A program made the position numbers and the translations under genes. Of a DNA stretch of 64,000 nt, positions 34,517-43,910 are shown piece after piece (within the stretch, counting starts at the first letter, position 1; each line of letters starts with the position of its first letter). Location: the NCBI GenBank assembly GCA_001029295.1, contig LDXJ01000056.1, forward strand, positions 94,019 through 158,018, read 5' to 3'. Below the pieces are notes generated by a model, which was not told where the DNA came from, did no database searches, and saw nothing but the letters and a program-made list of their open reading frames with translations. The DNA comes from Peptococcaceae bacterium CEB3. Its GTDB lineage: Bacteria; Bacillota; Desulfitobacteriia; Desulfitobacteriales; Desulfitobacteriaceae.

Positions 34517-37500
34517 CTAGGGTTGAACCGCCGCGTCGATTTGGCTTAAGATCTCTTCGTCGGTGTGGTGCTTAAGGGAAATAGCCCCCGTCGGACACTT
34601 GGCATTACAGAGACCGTCTCCTTTACAGATGACCGGATTGACAACAGCCTTTTTCCCTTGCCGCGTCTCCCGGAACTCTATGGCGCCATATGAACAAGCC
34701 GAGATACACGCCCCACACCCAATACATTTGCGTTCATTCACCTCGCAGACAGAACCGGAGGCCACCACCGTATCATGGGAGAGAAGGGTTAAGGCCCGCC
34801 CGGCCGCGGCATAAGCTTGGCTCAACGTTTCCGTAATGAACTTGGGATAATGGGCCATTCCGCAAAGATAAATGCCGTCTGCCACAAAGTCCACCGGCCT
34901 TAATTTGACATGCGCTTCTTTGAAAAAACCATCCGGATTGGAATTGACTTTGAATAACCGGGCTGCTTCCTGACTGCCCGCCGACGGAATGACCGCGGCC
35001 GCCAACGCGACGACATCCGCGTCAATTTCCAGCCTTTTGCCCAAGATCGGATCGGTGACAGTCACCCGCAGGACACCCAAACCTTCCTCCCCTACCGCCG
35101 GTTCCACCTCAGGCGGGTCCGTGGGTTCATAGCGGATGAACCTTACCTCTTTGCCCGCCGCTTCCCGGTAATAGTCCTCATAGTACCCGTACGTTCTCAT
35201 ATCCCGAAAGAGAATGTAGATGTCCATCTGCGGGTTTAGCGCTTTCAGGTTCAACGCGTTCTTGATCGAATGGCTGCAACAGACGCGGCTGCAGTAATTT
35301 CTCTCCGCATTACGACAGCCCACACACTGGATCATGACCAGAGACCGGGCACCCACCAGCCTCTCGTCTCTCCCGGCGATTTGCTCCTCCAGCTCGAGGT
35401 TAGTCACGACCCGCTCGTCTTCACCGTAAAGGTATTCAGTGGGCCGGTATTCTTCCGCCCCTGTCGCGAGAAGGGTGGCGCCATGTTTAATTTCCATGAC
35501 CCGACCTCGGGACTTCACCTTGGTAGCGAAATTCCCCACATAACCGCCCGTCTCCAGGATGGCAGCCTCCGTATAGACGTGTACCAAAGGGTGCCGATAA
35601 ATCTTGCCCACGACATCAATGAGATACTGCTGAACATCCAGTCCCTCCAGGGTGGAATGCAGCCTGCGCGCCATCCCCCCCAGGTCGGATTCCTTTTCCA
35701 CCAAGTAAACTTCATGCCCTTGATTGGCCAAGCTCAAAGCGGCGGTCATCCCGGCCAGCCCTCCTCCGACCACCAACCCCGCCTTATTGACAGGCAGGTC
35801 AAATTCTTGCAAGGGCTCCAAATGGCGGGCACGGGCGACCGACATCCGGATCAGATCCTGGGCTTTCCGGGTCGATTCTTCTCTTTCCTTGGAATGGACC
35901 CAGGAATTGTGCTCTCTGATATTAGCCATGTCCAGGTAATATTGATTAATTCCGGCCTCGCGCAAGGTATCCCGGAACAACGGCTCCAGGGTTCTGGGAG
36001 AGCAGGCGGCGATAACCACCCGGTTCAGCCCTTTTTCCCGGGTCATATCTGATATTTCTTTGGCGGAATTTGTAGCGCAGGAAAAGAGTTGTTCCTGAGC
36101 ATAGGCAACATGGGGCAAAGATAAAGCATATTCCACCGTGGCAGGCACATCCACAATCCTACCGATGTTGGCGCCGCAATGGCAGACAAAAACTCCTATC
36201 CTGGGTTCTTCTTGGGCAACATCCTTTTCCGGCGGATATATTCTGGCTTGGGTCAGCTTCCCCCTCCGGTAGTTCAGGAGTTCACCGCATTCGGATCCGG
36301 CGGCGCTGGCGCTGAAAACCGACTCGGGAATATCCGTGGGACCCCGGAAAGCTCCGCTAACGAAGATCCCGGGCCTCGTGGCCTCCATGGGGTCAACCGG
36401 GTTGGTTTGACAAAAGCCATGGGCATTGAGCTCTATGCCAAACTTATCCGCCAACGCTGTATAATCGGCCGGAGGGTTCAAACCGACGGACAATACCACC
36501 AGGCCGAATTCCTCTTCTTTGACCCCATCATCCGGTGTGGAGTAGCGTATGGTGACATTCTTGCTCGCCGGGATCTCCCGGCCGATGGACACATAGCTCC
36601 TGATAAACCGCACTCCGGGAAGGCTCTCCGTTCTCTGGTAAAAGCGCTCGAAATCCTTATTATAGGAACGAATATCGTTGTGGAAAATCGTGCATTCAGC
36701 CTCTGCGTCATGCTCTTTGGTCAAAATTACCTGTTTTTGGGCATACGTACAGCAAACGCCTGAACAATAGCTGTTGCCTCCGGGGATAACCTGCCTGGAA
36801 CCGACACATTGAATCCAGGCTATTTTGTGAGGATGCTTCCGGTCCGAGGCGCGCAAGATCTCACCTTGGTAGGGCCCGGTGGCGCACATGAGCCGTTCAT
36901 AGTCCAGGCTGGTGACCACGTTGGCAAACTGGCCGTAACCATAGTCATGCCGGAGCCCGGGATCATAGGGCTCAAGCCCGGGGGCCAGAATCACCGCCCC
37001 GACCTTGACCTCTATTTTTTCCGCTCGCTGATTAAAGTCAATAGCATGATTTTTACAGATTCCTTCGCAAATTCCGCATTTCTTCTCTTTTAAATAAAGG
37101 CAACTGTCATCAATATAGGTGACAAGGGGAATTGCTTGGGCGAAATAAATATGGATGGCTTTATTCTGTGATATTTCTTGATTAAACGGGTCCGGGTATT
37201 TGACCGGACAGTATTCCACGCAGGCGGTACAACCCGTGCATTGATCCTCATCAATATATTTCGGCTTTTTGATTAGGGTTATCTGAAAGTCTCCCGCTTC
37301 CCCTTCCACCCTGTCAACCTCGGTATAAGTCATAACCTCTATATTGGGATGCCGGCCGACCTCGACCAGTTTGGGGTTGAGAATTCACATAGAGCATTCA
37401 TTGGTGGGAAAGGTCTTGTCCAGTTGGGCCATGTGACCCCCAATGCTGGGCGCTTTGTCCACCAGGTAAACCTTAAAACCCGAAGATGCTAAGTCAAGAG

Positions 37501-37615
37501 AAGCTTGAATCCCGCTAACTCCTCCCCCGACAACCATGACATCGCCGAAATGATGATCCCTAAACTTTTGCGAAAGCTGTTGAATTAGCGCTTCCGGGAA
37601 TTGTCCGTTTGCCAT
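34517..37615 (-). CDS. bamE: HdrA-like electron-transfer flavoprotein BamE, selenoprotein (Sec77)
   Basis: A 1032-residue double-length HdrA when the TGA at 37387-37385 is read through. The first part ends in TNECSM, and the continuation after Sec, [15 protein letters not shown], is the next HdrA motif in the same frame. FAD fold [16 protein letters not shown] lies near residue 27 and a second [16 protein letters not shown] near 620. Ferredoxin motifs [33 protein letters not shown] and [12 protein letters not shown] are present. GAGGTGAGAG precedes the ATG. Sec replaces the last cysteine of C-S-M-C. In the Bam complex this protein is the proposed electron-bifurcating part feeding BamB/C. A frameshift or pseudogene is unlikely since only one codon is affected. 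Confidence 0.92.
37352..37387 (-). promoter_or_regulatory. UGA-Sec codon and bSECIS-like hairpin of bamE
   Basis: UGA at 37387-37385; after 15 nt, stem CTGGTC (37369-37364), loop GAGGTC, stem GGCCGG (37357-37352), with two G-U pairs. The apical loop starts 22 nt after UGA with G, as in bacterial SECIS hairpins. Confidence 0.7.
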
Positions 37616-37641
37616 TCTCTCTCACCTCATTTCTCTTCCTT

Positions 37642-37845
37642 GGGGACATTCCTCCGACTACCCCAGGATCCTCACTTACGAAGAGGAGGCATGTCCCCTG
37701 TCCTCTTCTAAGGGACATTCCTCCGACTACCAGAGATCCTCACTCACGAAGAGGAGGAGGTGTGTCCCCTTTCCTCTTCTTAGGGACATTCCTCCGACTA
37801 CCGGAGATCCTCACTCACGAAGAGGAGGTGTGTCCCCTGTCCTCA
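37642..37845 (-). repeat. Three ~70-bp palindromic repeats between bamD and bamE
   Basis: Units begin GGGACATTCCTCCGACTAC at 37643, 37712 and 37783 and end GAGGAGG..TGTCCCC. Within each unit the GGGACA..CCTCC and GGAGG..TGTCCC arms are complementary, so each can form a long hairpin. Periods are 69 and 71 bp. They fill the 227-bp gap. Confidence 0.85.
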
Positions 37846-39027
37846 AACAACTTCTTGCAGGACCTCGGTAATGTCCTTCACCTGAATCAGATCATCATGG
37901 CCCAGGACCACCCGGCTATCCTCAAAATTAGTAATACAATAGGGGCAGGCGGTGACCAGTTCCTCAGCCCCGATGGCCAGCGCTTGTTCTAATCTGAGGT
38001 TGGCAAAGCGCTCAGACTTGGGAGTTTCGATCCAAATCCTGCCTCCCCCGCCCCCGCAGCAAAAACTCTTTTCTCGTGACTCAGGCAGTTCGTCCAGTTG
38101 CAATCCGGGTATCTTATTTAAAAGTGCACGCGGTTCGTCATAAATGCCATTATGCCTGCCTAAATAACACGGGTCATGGTAAGTCACTTTCTTAGCATAG
38201 TCCTTGTTGATCCGCAGCCTCCCCTCATTCATAAGTTCATATAAATACTGGGAAATATGAACCACTTCAAAGTTCACCTTGAATTCTTTAGGATACTCGT
38301 TCTTGAAAGTATGGTAGCAATGAGGGGACGAAACGAGGATTTTCTGCACCCCGTGATCGATCCACGTTTTGATGTTTTCCCTCGCCAACCTTTTAAACAA
38401 GCTTTCGTTGCCGGTTTTGCGGATGCTTTCTCCGCAACAATTCTCCTTGGCGCCCAGGATCCCGAAATTCACCCCGGCTTTATTGAGGATCTTGACCGTG
38501 GCCGCGGCGACTTTCTTTAATCTTGCGTCATAGCTCAAGTAACAACCGGGAAAATATAGAATTTCCATCCCTTCCTCAAAGGTTTTTACGGAGAGATCTT
38601 TAGCCCAATCCGCCCGCTTCGCTCGTTCTTCGCCGAAAGGATTGCCATCGGCTGTAAGATTGCCGCTCACGGTACGAATAGGCTTAACCGGTCCCGGGAA
38701 AACACCATAGCCGGCAGCGAACCTGCGCAGAGCAATAATGTTGTCTATCTGCTTGACGTCCCGTGGGCATTCCTGGGGACACCTGCCACAGGTAGTGCAA
38801 CGCCAAAGCTCTTCCCGTTCGATCTCGATCAAACCAAAGGTTGTCTCCCGGATCAGCTTGCGCATGCTGAAATTTCTCACCCTGTTCCAGGGACAAACGG
38901 TATCGCATTTGCCGCACTGATAGCAGAACTTGAAGGCTTCCGCGCCGTTTTCTCGCAGTTCGTCGATTGCTTCTTTGAAAGGAGCTGCAGTCTCCACGAT
39001 GTTTATCCCCCCTGTCTCCTCGGACAT
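37843..39027 (-). CDS. bamD: HdrD/HdrBC-like iron-sulfur protein BamD
   Basis: About 394 residues from the ATG at 39027 (an in-frame upstream start at 39072 is possible; neither has a strong site). N-terminal ferredoxin motifs CYQCGKCDTVCPW and CTTCGRCPQECPR are HdrC-like. The C-terminal half holds two CCG-type cysteine-rich domains (FPGCYLSYD ... ENCCGES, and HDPCYLGRHNG ... SFCCGGGGGRIW ... CPYC), HdrB-like, for a non-cubane cluster. It lies between bamC and bamE, as in the class II benzoyl-CoA reductase cluster, and should relay electrons between the HdrA-like flavoprotein and the BamBC catalytic part. Confidence 0.88.
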   Translation of the reverse strand: MSEETGGINIVETAAPFKEAIDELRENGAEAFKFCYQCGKCDTVCPWNRVRNFSMRKLIRETTFGLIEIEREELWRCTTCGRCPQECPRDVKQIDNIIALRRFAAGYGVFPGPVKPIRTVSGNLTADGNPFGEERAKRADWAKDLSVKTFEEGMEILYFPGCYLSYDARLKKVAAATVKILNKAGVNFGILGAKENCCGESIRKTGNESLFKRLARENIKTWIDHGVQKILVSSPHCYHTFKNEYPKEFKVNFEVVHISQYLYELMNEGRLRINKDYAKKVTYHDPCYLGRHNGIYDEPRALLNKIPGLQLDELPESREKSFCCGGGGGRIWIETPKSERFANLRLEQALAIGAEELVTACPYCITNFEDSRVVLGHDDLIQVKDITEVLQEVV

Positions 39028-39204
39028 CAGCAAAATTGGCCATGTGCTCTGTCGCTGCCGCTTGGGCGGCATGGAGGCTGACCCCGAAACAGAGACCAGC
39101 GGTCAGAAACCGGGGACCGGAGGCCAGAGAGCGAAGTGCCTGTATGCCTAACCGGCTCTGGCAGGCGTCGCAGGTATTTTCCTCGCTCCTAGCTCCGATC
39201 CTGC

Positions 39205-39744
39205 TCACCCCTTCTCGGTCAGGCGAGCCACGCCATCTGCCAGCTTCTGCCACCCATATTTATCCACCAACGCTTTCAAGCCCAGTTCCATGTCACTCAG
39301 CTTCGCGTCTTCTTCGACCTCCTCTTCCCTTTCCTCATAGGTCAGAGCGTCCGCCAAGCACCACTGCACACACATGGGCTCTTTGAGCGACGGATCATCC
39401 TCACACATATCGCATTTGAGCGGGAGGCCAGAATCGGGTTCTCTGAAAACATCCCTGGACGGGCAGGATGCCCGGCAGAAGTCACACTCGCTGTATTCCT
39501 TGCCGTCTATCACATATTTGTCTCTGCCCGCACATTCGGCTGCGACATACTCACCCGCGTATACAGGAACAAATATGTCTTTGATCGGATCGCGGATCAG
39601 CCGGATGCGCGCCCTGGCCGGATTATTGCTGCTGTATTTCGGCGCCGCGTGGAAAGAGGCACAGATGACCTCACAAGCCCGGCAACCGTTACACTTATCC
39701 ACATTGATTTTGATCGTCTTAACCTTCTTTTTTACTTTGCTCAT
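39205..39744 (-). CDS. bamC: BamC-type ferredoxin subunit
   Basis: A 179-residue iron-sulfur protein. Cysteine motifs CNGCRACEVICASFH near 18, CAGRD/CDFCRASCPSRD near 70-95 and CDMCEDDPSLKEPMCVQWC near 110-130 suit three [4Fe-4S] clusters. Its start lies 26 bases inside the end of bamB, so they are coupled. In class II benzoyl-CoA reductase the BamC subunit binds BamB and carries electrons to the tungsten site. Length and partner agree. Confidence 0.88.
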   Translation of the reverse strand: MSKVKKKVKTIKINVDKCNGCRACEVICASFHAAPKYSSNNPARARIRLIRDPIKDIFVPVYAGEYVAAECAGRDKYVIDGKEYSECDFCRASCPSRDVFREPDSGLPLKCDMCEDDPSLKEPMCVQWCLADALTYEEREEEVEEDAKLSDMELGLKALVDKYGWQKLADGVARLTEKG

Positions 39745-41698
39745 TGCTTAAAATTCCTCGCTGTTCCAAGTCCTCACCCACATAATCCAGGCCCAAGTCA
39801 TTCAAACACTCCCGGGTCGGAATACCCTGGTCGTTCCATCCCTTGAATTTGTAATACTCATCCAAAAGCGTCGTTTCAAGTTCGGGAAAGCGATGCTTCC
39901 AGTGGTCTTCCGGCGGGCGCTCGTCCGCTCTTCTCAGCCCTCGCCGGACATTAATCGCCCTGAGCAAGGTCCGGTTCCTCTTGGCTGCCTGCGCGAGTCC
40001 GGCTTCATCGAGATCAAGTCCGGTCGCGGCCGAGATGATACTTGCCAAATTATGGATGTGGTAGGCTGGTTTGAGAGGGAACGACGACAGGCCGGCGCAC
40101 ATCCCGGTGGAATCGTCAAGGTAGTGCATCTTCTCCATCCAGTCGACGATTTCACACGTCGCTTCGACCGAAGGGTAATAGGGAATGGAGTTGTCGCCGC
40201 GTGGTTCCCATTCGAGAAAATACTGTTTAAACTTTTCCTCCGGAACCTGGATCCAGTCCTTGACAAACTCTTCTCTCTCCTCCCGTTTGGCGAAAGGCGC
40301 CTGAGGAAACTGCCCCTCAATTTGGGTAATGTTGATCTTCTCACCGGTGGAATACATGAGGAAGTAGATGGGATTCAGCATCCCCAGTTTGAGGGGAAGC
40401 TGCTCGTGTTTCTTGATGTTATTGTGGGCATATTCTTCCGCGCCCCGGCCAATCTCTTGGGCCGCCCAATAAGTGCCGTTGGCCAAGACATCGCCGATCC
40501 CTTCCCGCCGTACAATTCTTTCCAGCAACCAGAAGAATCTCTCTTCGCTGTCGGACGGCATGCCTGACATCTCTTGGTCGGTCAAAATGCCGGCTTCATA
40601 AAGCTCAAGGGCGAAGGCAATGGTTTGCGGGGTTGTGAATCCGTCCACCCCATATTCCTGGGCACGGGAATTGATTCTGAAACCAAAATCCAGATCTGAC
40701 ATGGCAGCCATGGTATACGTAAGTTTCGAGTAACATTTCATCATATATTTGGGAACCCCAGGGTAAGCAACGGAGGCCCCACAGGAGAGGGGACAGTTAT
40801 AGCAACTTAAAAACCTCTGTCGCACACCTTCCGAAGTCTCTGTCCAGTTCTTTTCTACCTCATCGGTCCAAAAATCCTTGCGGCGCCGGCGGGCATTTCC
40901 CCAGGCGAAATTGGTGGTGTGCCACTCCTCATCATGGAGTCTCATTTCCTGCGGTGAGCCAAGTCCGGCCAGAATAGGCGGTACCATGCCGAGGGGATTC
41001 TTTTCCCGGAACTTGATATATTTCAGCACTTCGTTGCAGTATTCCATGAATTCGGCCGGGTGAGCAATGTTGACATCCTTGGTTCCCCGAACGGCTATCG
41101 CCTTAAGCCTTTTGTCTCCCATCACGCCGCCTATTCCTAAGCGGCTGGCACTGGAACGGCCCTGCTCAATGGAAGCAAAATACACCCTGTTTTCGCCGGC
41201 CAATCCGATCGCTGCCACTTGGGCGTTCGGCTCCTTCAACTCCTGCCGGATAAGGTCTGCCGTTTCCAGCGTGCCTTTTCCCCGGAGATGGCGGGCATCA
41301 CGCAGTTCGACTTTGTCATTATTGATCCACAGGTAAACCAGTTCCGGAGAGCGGCCGCTGATAATCACTTTGTCATAGCCGGCATGCTTCAATTCCGGAG
41401 CAAAAAAGCCACCCATCATAGAATAAGCCATTAATTTGGTCTGAGGGGAGAAGCTGGAAACAATGGTGCGGTTGGCACCCGGAGCAGGCGTGCCGGTTAA
41501 GAGGCCCGCTCCGAATATGAGCAGATTATCGGTAGAATACGGTTCGACTTCCGGGGGCACCCTATCCCACAATATTTTGGCGTTCGTACCCAGACCCCCC
41601 AGGAAGCGTTGAGCCAGTCCCGGGTCAGTTTCGATTCTTTCAATATTTCCGCGCGATAAATCAATCTCTAAATTATACCCTGTCTCTGCGTACCTCAT
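39719..41698 (-). CDS. bamB: Class II benzoyl-CoA reductase catalytic subunit (tungsten, AOR family)
   Basis: A 659-residue aldehyde:ferredoxin oxidoreductase-family protein. The order MRYAETGYNLEIDLSRG, GGLGTNAKILWDRVPPEV, SPQTKLMAYSMMGGFFAPELKHAGYDK, IEQGRSSASR, SCYNCPLSCG (cluster cysteines) and AHNNIKKHEQLPLKLGMLNPIY agrees, as I recall it, with BamB rather than generic AORs. I chose ATG 41698 with GAGGTG upstream; the in-frame extension to 41758 encodes only an 18-bp repeat. The enzyme holds tungstopterin plus [4Fe-4S] and reduces benzoyl-CoA to the 1,5-dienoyl-CoA without ATP. It heads a sigma-54 operon bamBCDEF. An aromatic aldehyde oxidoreductase is the less likely alternative. Confidence 0.9.
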   Translation of the reverse strand: MRYAETGYNLEIDLSRGNIERIETDPGLAQRFLGGLGTNAKILWDRVPPEVEPYSTDNLLIFGAGLLTGTPAPGANRTIVSSFSPQTKLMAYSMMGGFFAPELKHAGYDKVIISGRSPELVYLWINNDKVELRDARHLRGKGTLETADLIRQELKEPNAQVAAIGLAGENRVYFASIEQGRSSASRLGIGGVMGDKRLKAIAVRGTKDVNIAHPAEFMEYCNEVLKYIKFREKNPLGMVPPILAGLGSPQEMRLHDEEWHTTNFAWGNARRRRKDFWTDEVEKNWTETSEGVRQRFLSCYNCPLSCGASVAYPGVPKYMMKCYSKLTYTMAAMSDLDFGFRINSRAQEYGVDGFTTPQTIAFALELYEAGILTDQEMSGMPSDSEERFFWLLERIVRREGIGDVLANGTYWAAQEIGRGAEEYAHNNIKKHEQLPLKLGMLNPIYFLMYSTGEKINITQIEGQFPQAPFAKREEREEFVKDWIQVPEEKFKQYFLEWEPRGDNSIPYYPSVEATCEIVDWMEKMHYLDDSTGMCAGLSSFPLKPAYHIHNLASIISAATGLDLDEAGLAQAAKRNRTLLRAINVRRGLRRADERPPEDHWKHRFPELETTLLDEYYKFKGWNDQGIPTRECLNDLGLDYVGEDLEQRGILSNEQSKKEG

Positions 41699-41700
41699 CT

Positions 41701-41765
41701 TCAACACACCTCTTATCCGGACTATTCCTTCTGTCTGCACTATTCCCTCTGTCTGCACTATTCCT
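41701..41765 (-). repeat. 18-bp tandem repeat in the bamB leader
   Basis: Unit CACTATTCCYTCTGTCTG (plus strand), about three copies from 41721 to 41765 with decayed flanks. It is open in the bamB frame (QTEGIV twice) but lies upstream of the preferred start. Confidence 0.75.
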
Positions 41766-41789
41766 TGACTATCCTTTCCTGCTATTTAA

Positions 41790-41805
41790 TGCAAGTAACA
41801 TGCCA
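41790..41805 (-). promoter_or_regulatory. Sigma-54 promoter of the bam operon
   Basis: Minus-strand TGGCATGTTACTTGCA fits TGGCAYR-N4-TTGCW with correct GG-GC spacing. It lies 92 bp before the bamB ATG and directly downstream of a sigma-54 activator gene. Confidence 0.85.
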
Positions 41806-41810
41806 TGTCG

Positions 41811-41880
41811 TTAAGCAAAACCGCCTTAAACAGTCAGTTATCCTCAAAAGTATTTATTGGCCGCTTAAACGCCTTAAACA
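41811..41880 (-). promoter_or_regulatory. Candidate activator-binding sites upstream of the bam promoter
   Basis: GCCTTAAACA occurs exactly at 41823-41832 and 41871-41880. TTAAG (41811-41815) and CTTAA (41825-41829) form an inverted pair, and CGCTTAAACG lies at 41862-41871. Such paired sites just upstream of a -24/-12 promoter suit enhancer binding by the adjacent regulator, though they are closer than usual. Confidence 0.5.
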
Positions 41881-41937
41881 CCGCGTTAATGGTCGACAAG
41901 ACCCGAGTTCTCGGCTGGTTCCTAATGACGCAAAAAT

Positions 41938-41967
41938 AAACGCCACTGCAATATTGTAGTGGTGTTT
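41938..41967 (-). terminator. Terminator after the PAS-AAA+ regulator at 42047-43795
   Basis: AAACGCCACTGC pairs with the GTAGTGGTGTTT arm (two G-U), and the minus strand continues ATTTTTGCG. The stem resembles the hairpin at 33280-33309. The 348-bp gap between bamB and the regulator otherwise holds the bam promoter and its sites. Confidence 0.6.
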
Positions 41968-42046
41968 ACCTTGGTTCTGCTCAAGCCTGACTCTATCTGC
42001 GCCTCGGAGCCGAGTCGTTTATGCATTGTTGTAATGCACGCTTGCC

Positions 42047-43795
42047 TTACTGCCGATTCAGGTCATTTAGAGCCACTTGATATTTCTGCATTTTCCGGAT
42101 GACCGTTGGGTGCGAAACTCCCAGAACTTTGGCCGCTTGCCTGGTTGTGGGATAGGACCGCAGGGTTTTCTGCAAAAGTTCCTTTTCCAGCATTTCCACC
42201 GCATGCCTGAAAGAGATTGGCTCATTAACCTGAATTACCATGGCTTGAGGTTCAACCACCACGTTTGGCTTAAACGGTAAATGCTTCACAGTCAAAACCT
42301 CGTCTTCATTCATAATGACCAATCTTTCAATAAGATTCTCCAGTTCCCGTACGTTACCCGGCCAAGACTGGCTTTCAAAAGCCAATAAAACCTCCGGTTC
42401 AAACCTTATGTTCCTGCCGTATTTACGATTAAATACCTCCAGGAAATGGATGGATAAGGGGACGATATCATCCGGGCGCTCCCGCAGCGGAGGAATAAGA
42501 ATTGGAACGACATTCAACCGGTAAAAAAGGTCTGCCCGAAAACTCTGTTGGGCAACCATCTCCTCTAAGTCTTTGTTCGTTGCCGTTACGACCCGCACGT
42601 CAAATTTGATGGGTTTGGTGGCGCCTATTTTGACAACCTCCTGTTGCTGCAATACCCGTAACAGTTTAACCTGCATATTCATGGGCATTTCCCCAATCTC
42701 ATCGAGAAGCAAAGTCCCACCCTGGCAAAGTTCAAAAATGCCCTTTTTGCCTCCACTGCGCGCACCCGTAAAAGCCCCTTCCTCATAGCCAAAAAGCTCT
42801 GATTCGAGTAGGTTCTCCGGAATAGCCCCACAATTAATCTGTAAGAATGGCCCCTCAACGCGCGGACCTAATTCATGAATGAGTGTGGCCACAATTTCTT
42901 TGCCCACTCCGGACTCCCCGGTAATCAAGATGTGAGAATTAACATGGGCAACCCGAACGATGAGTTTAAAAATCCTCTCCATACTTACGCTTCGGAAGAC
43001 AAAGTCGTCATGTCGCCACAGCTGTGTCCGCAGTTCCTTTATTTCATGCGCATAACGAATATTTTGCTGTTCCGTACTCTCCACTCGTTCTTTCAACAGG
43101 TTTAGCTCGGTCATATCGCGTATATTACAGACGACCCGAAAGATTTCCCCTTCCTCATTAAAAACCGGGCTGCCGGTAATTAAGATTTCTTTACCGGTTT
43201 TTATGCGTTGTTTGATAGTTACCGGTTTTTTTTGGTTAAGGACCAATAAGGCCACGGCCTGAGAGACCGTCCCGTTATCTTGGAGCTCCCTGACATTACA
43301 GCCCACTCCATTGTCGTGTTTAGATAAACCGGTAATTCTTTCGTAGCTGGTGTTCACTCTCAGAAGAGTTCCGTCCCCAGCAATTATTCCAATCCCATCA
43401 TAAAAAGATTCGAGAATGGCCTCAAGTTCCTTATTTAGCTCATTCATTTGACGTAACTCTGTGGCCAAAGATTCCAGATCGGAAACATCTTGAAAGACCG
43501 CAATGGCTCCGATGACTCGGCCCTCTTCAACAATCGGCGTGCGATTGGTAATAAGCACCCGGTCGCCTAATGCCACCTTTTTCCCAAACTGAGGTTTGCC
43601 GCTTTTCAAGACTTCCGGCAGTCCTGTCGTGGGCAGCACGTTACTAAGCTTTTGCCCCATAACCCGGTCGGCCGGCACTCCCAGCATACGCTCCGCCTGC
43701 CCATTACAAATTGTAACCCGTTCCTCGGTATCAACCGCAACAATCCCATTGTGCAAAGCATTAAGAACCTGTTCCAGTTCATTAAACCAAGACAA
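42047..43795 (-). CDS. Sigma-54-dependent activator (PAS-PAS-AAA+-HTH)
   Basis: About 582 residues. Two N-terminal PAS domains (ALHNGIVAVDTEERV near 15 and ILESFYDGIGIIAGDG near 130); AAA+ domain with Walker A GESGVGKE, the sigma-54 loop GAFTGA, Walker B LLLDEIGE and the PGNVRELENLIERL segment; C-terminal TyrR/Fis-like HTH (TRQAAKVLGVSHPTVIRKM). The TTG at 43795 is preferred, eight bases after GGGAGGTGG; 43822 is an alternative. It lies just upstream of bam and its sigma-54 promoter, so it probably senses an aromatic acid or CoA ester and activates bam and possibly the 33.13 kb promoter. Confidence 0.9.
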   Translation of the reverse strand: MSWFNELEQVLNALHNGIVAVDTEERVTICNGQAERMLGVPADRVMGQKLSNVLPTTGLPEVLKSGKPQFGKKVALGDRVLITNRTPIVEEGRVIGAIAVFQDVSDLESLATELRQMNELNKELEAILESFYDGIGIIAGDGTLLRVNTSYERITGLSKHDNGVGCNVRELQDNGTVSQAVALLVLNQKKPVTIKQRIKTGKEILITGSPVFNEEGEIFRVVCNIRDMTELNLLKERVESTEQQNIRYAHEIKELRTQLWRHDDFVFRSVSMERIFKLIVRVAHVNSHILITGESGVGKEIVATLIHELGPRVEGPFLQINCGAIPENLLESELFGYEEGAFTGARSGGKKGIFELCQGGTLLLDEIGEMPMNMQVKLLRVLQQQEVVKIGATKPIKFDVRVVTATNKDLEEMVAQQSFRADLFYRLNVVPILIPPLRERPDDIVPLSIHFLEVFNRKYGRNIRFEPEVLLAFESQSWPGNVRELENLIERLVIMNEDEVLTVKHLPFKPNVVVEPQAMVIQVNEPISFRHAVEMLEKELLQKTLRSYPTTRQAAKVLGVSHPTVIRKMQKYQVALNDLNRQ

Positions 43796-43881
43796 TCTCT
43801 GCCACCTCCCCAGCTCCGGCAATAGGTTATGATGCTCTGTCCCTGCGGCGGTGGTGCACTCTAAGCTGTTACCTTCCCCAC

Positions 43882-43910
43882 AGTATAACCGGCCCTAGAC
43901 AGGCGGGCAA
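43882..43910 (-). promoter_or_regulatory. Housekeeping-type promoter of the regulator gene
   Basis: Minus-strand TTGCCC (43910-43905), 17-base spacer, TATACT (43887-43882). About 85 bp upstream of the TTG start. Confidence 0.6.

Noticed and set aside
34517..37615. bamE as a pseudogene split by a nonsense mutation
   Set aside because: The single TGA sits exactly at a Cys/Sec position of HdrA, is followed by a SECIS-like hairpin, and two other genes nearby show the same arrangement.
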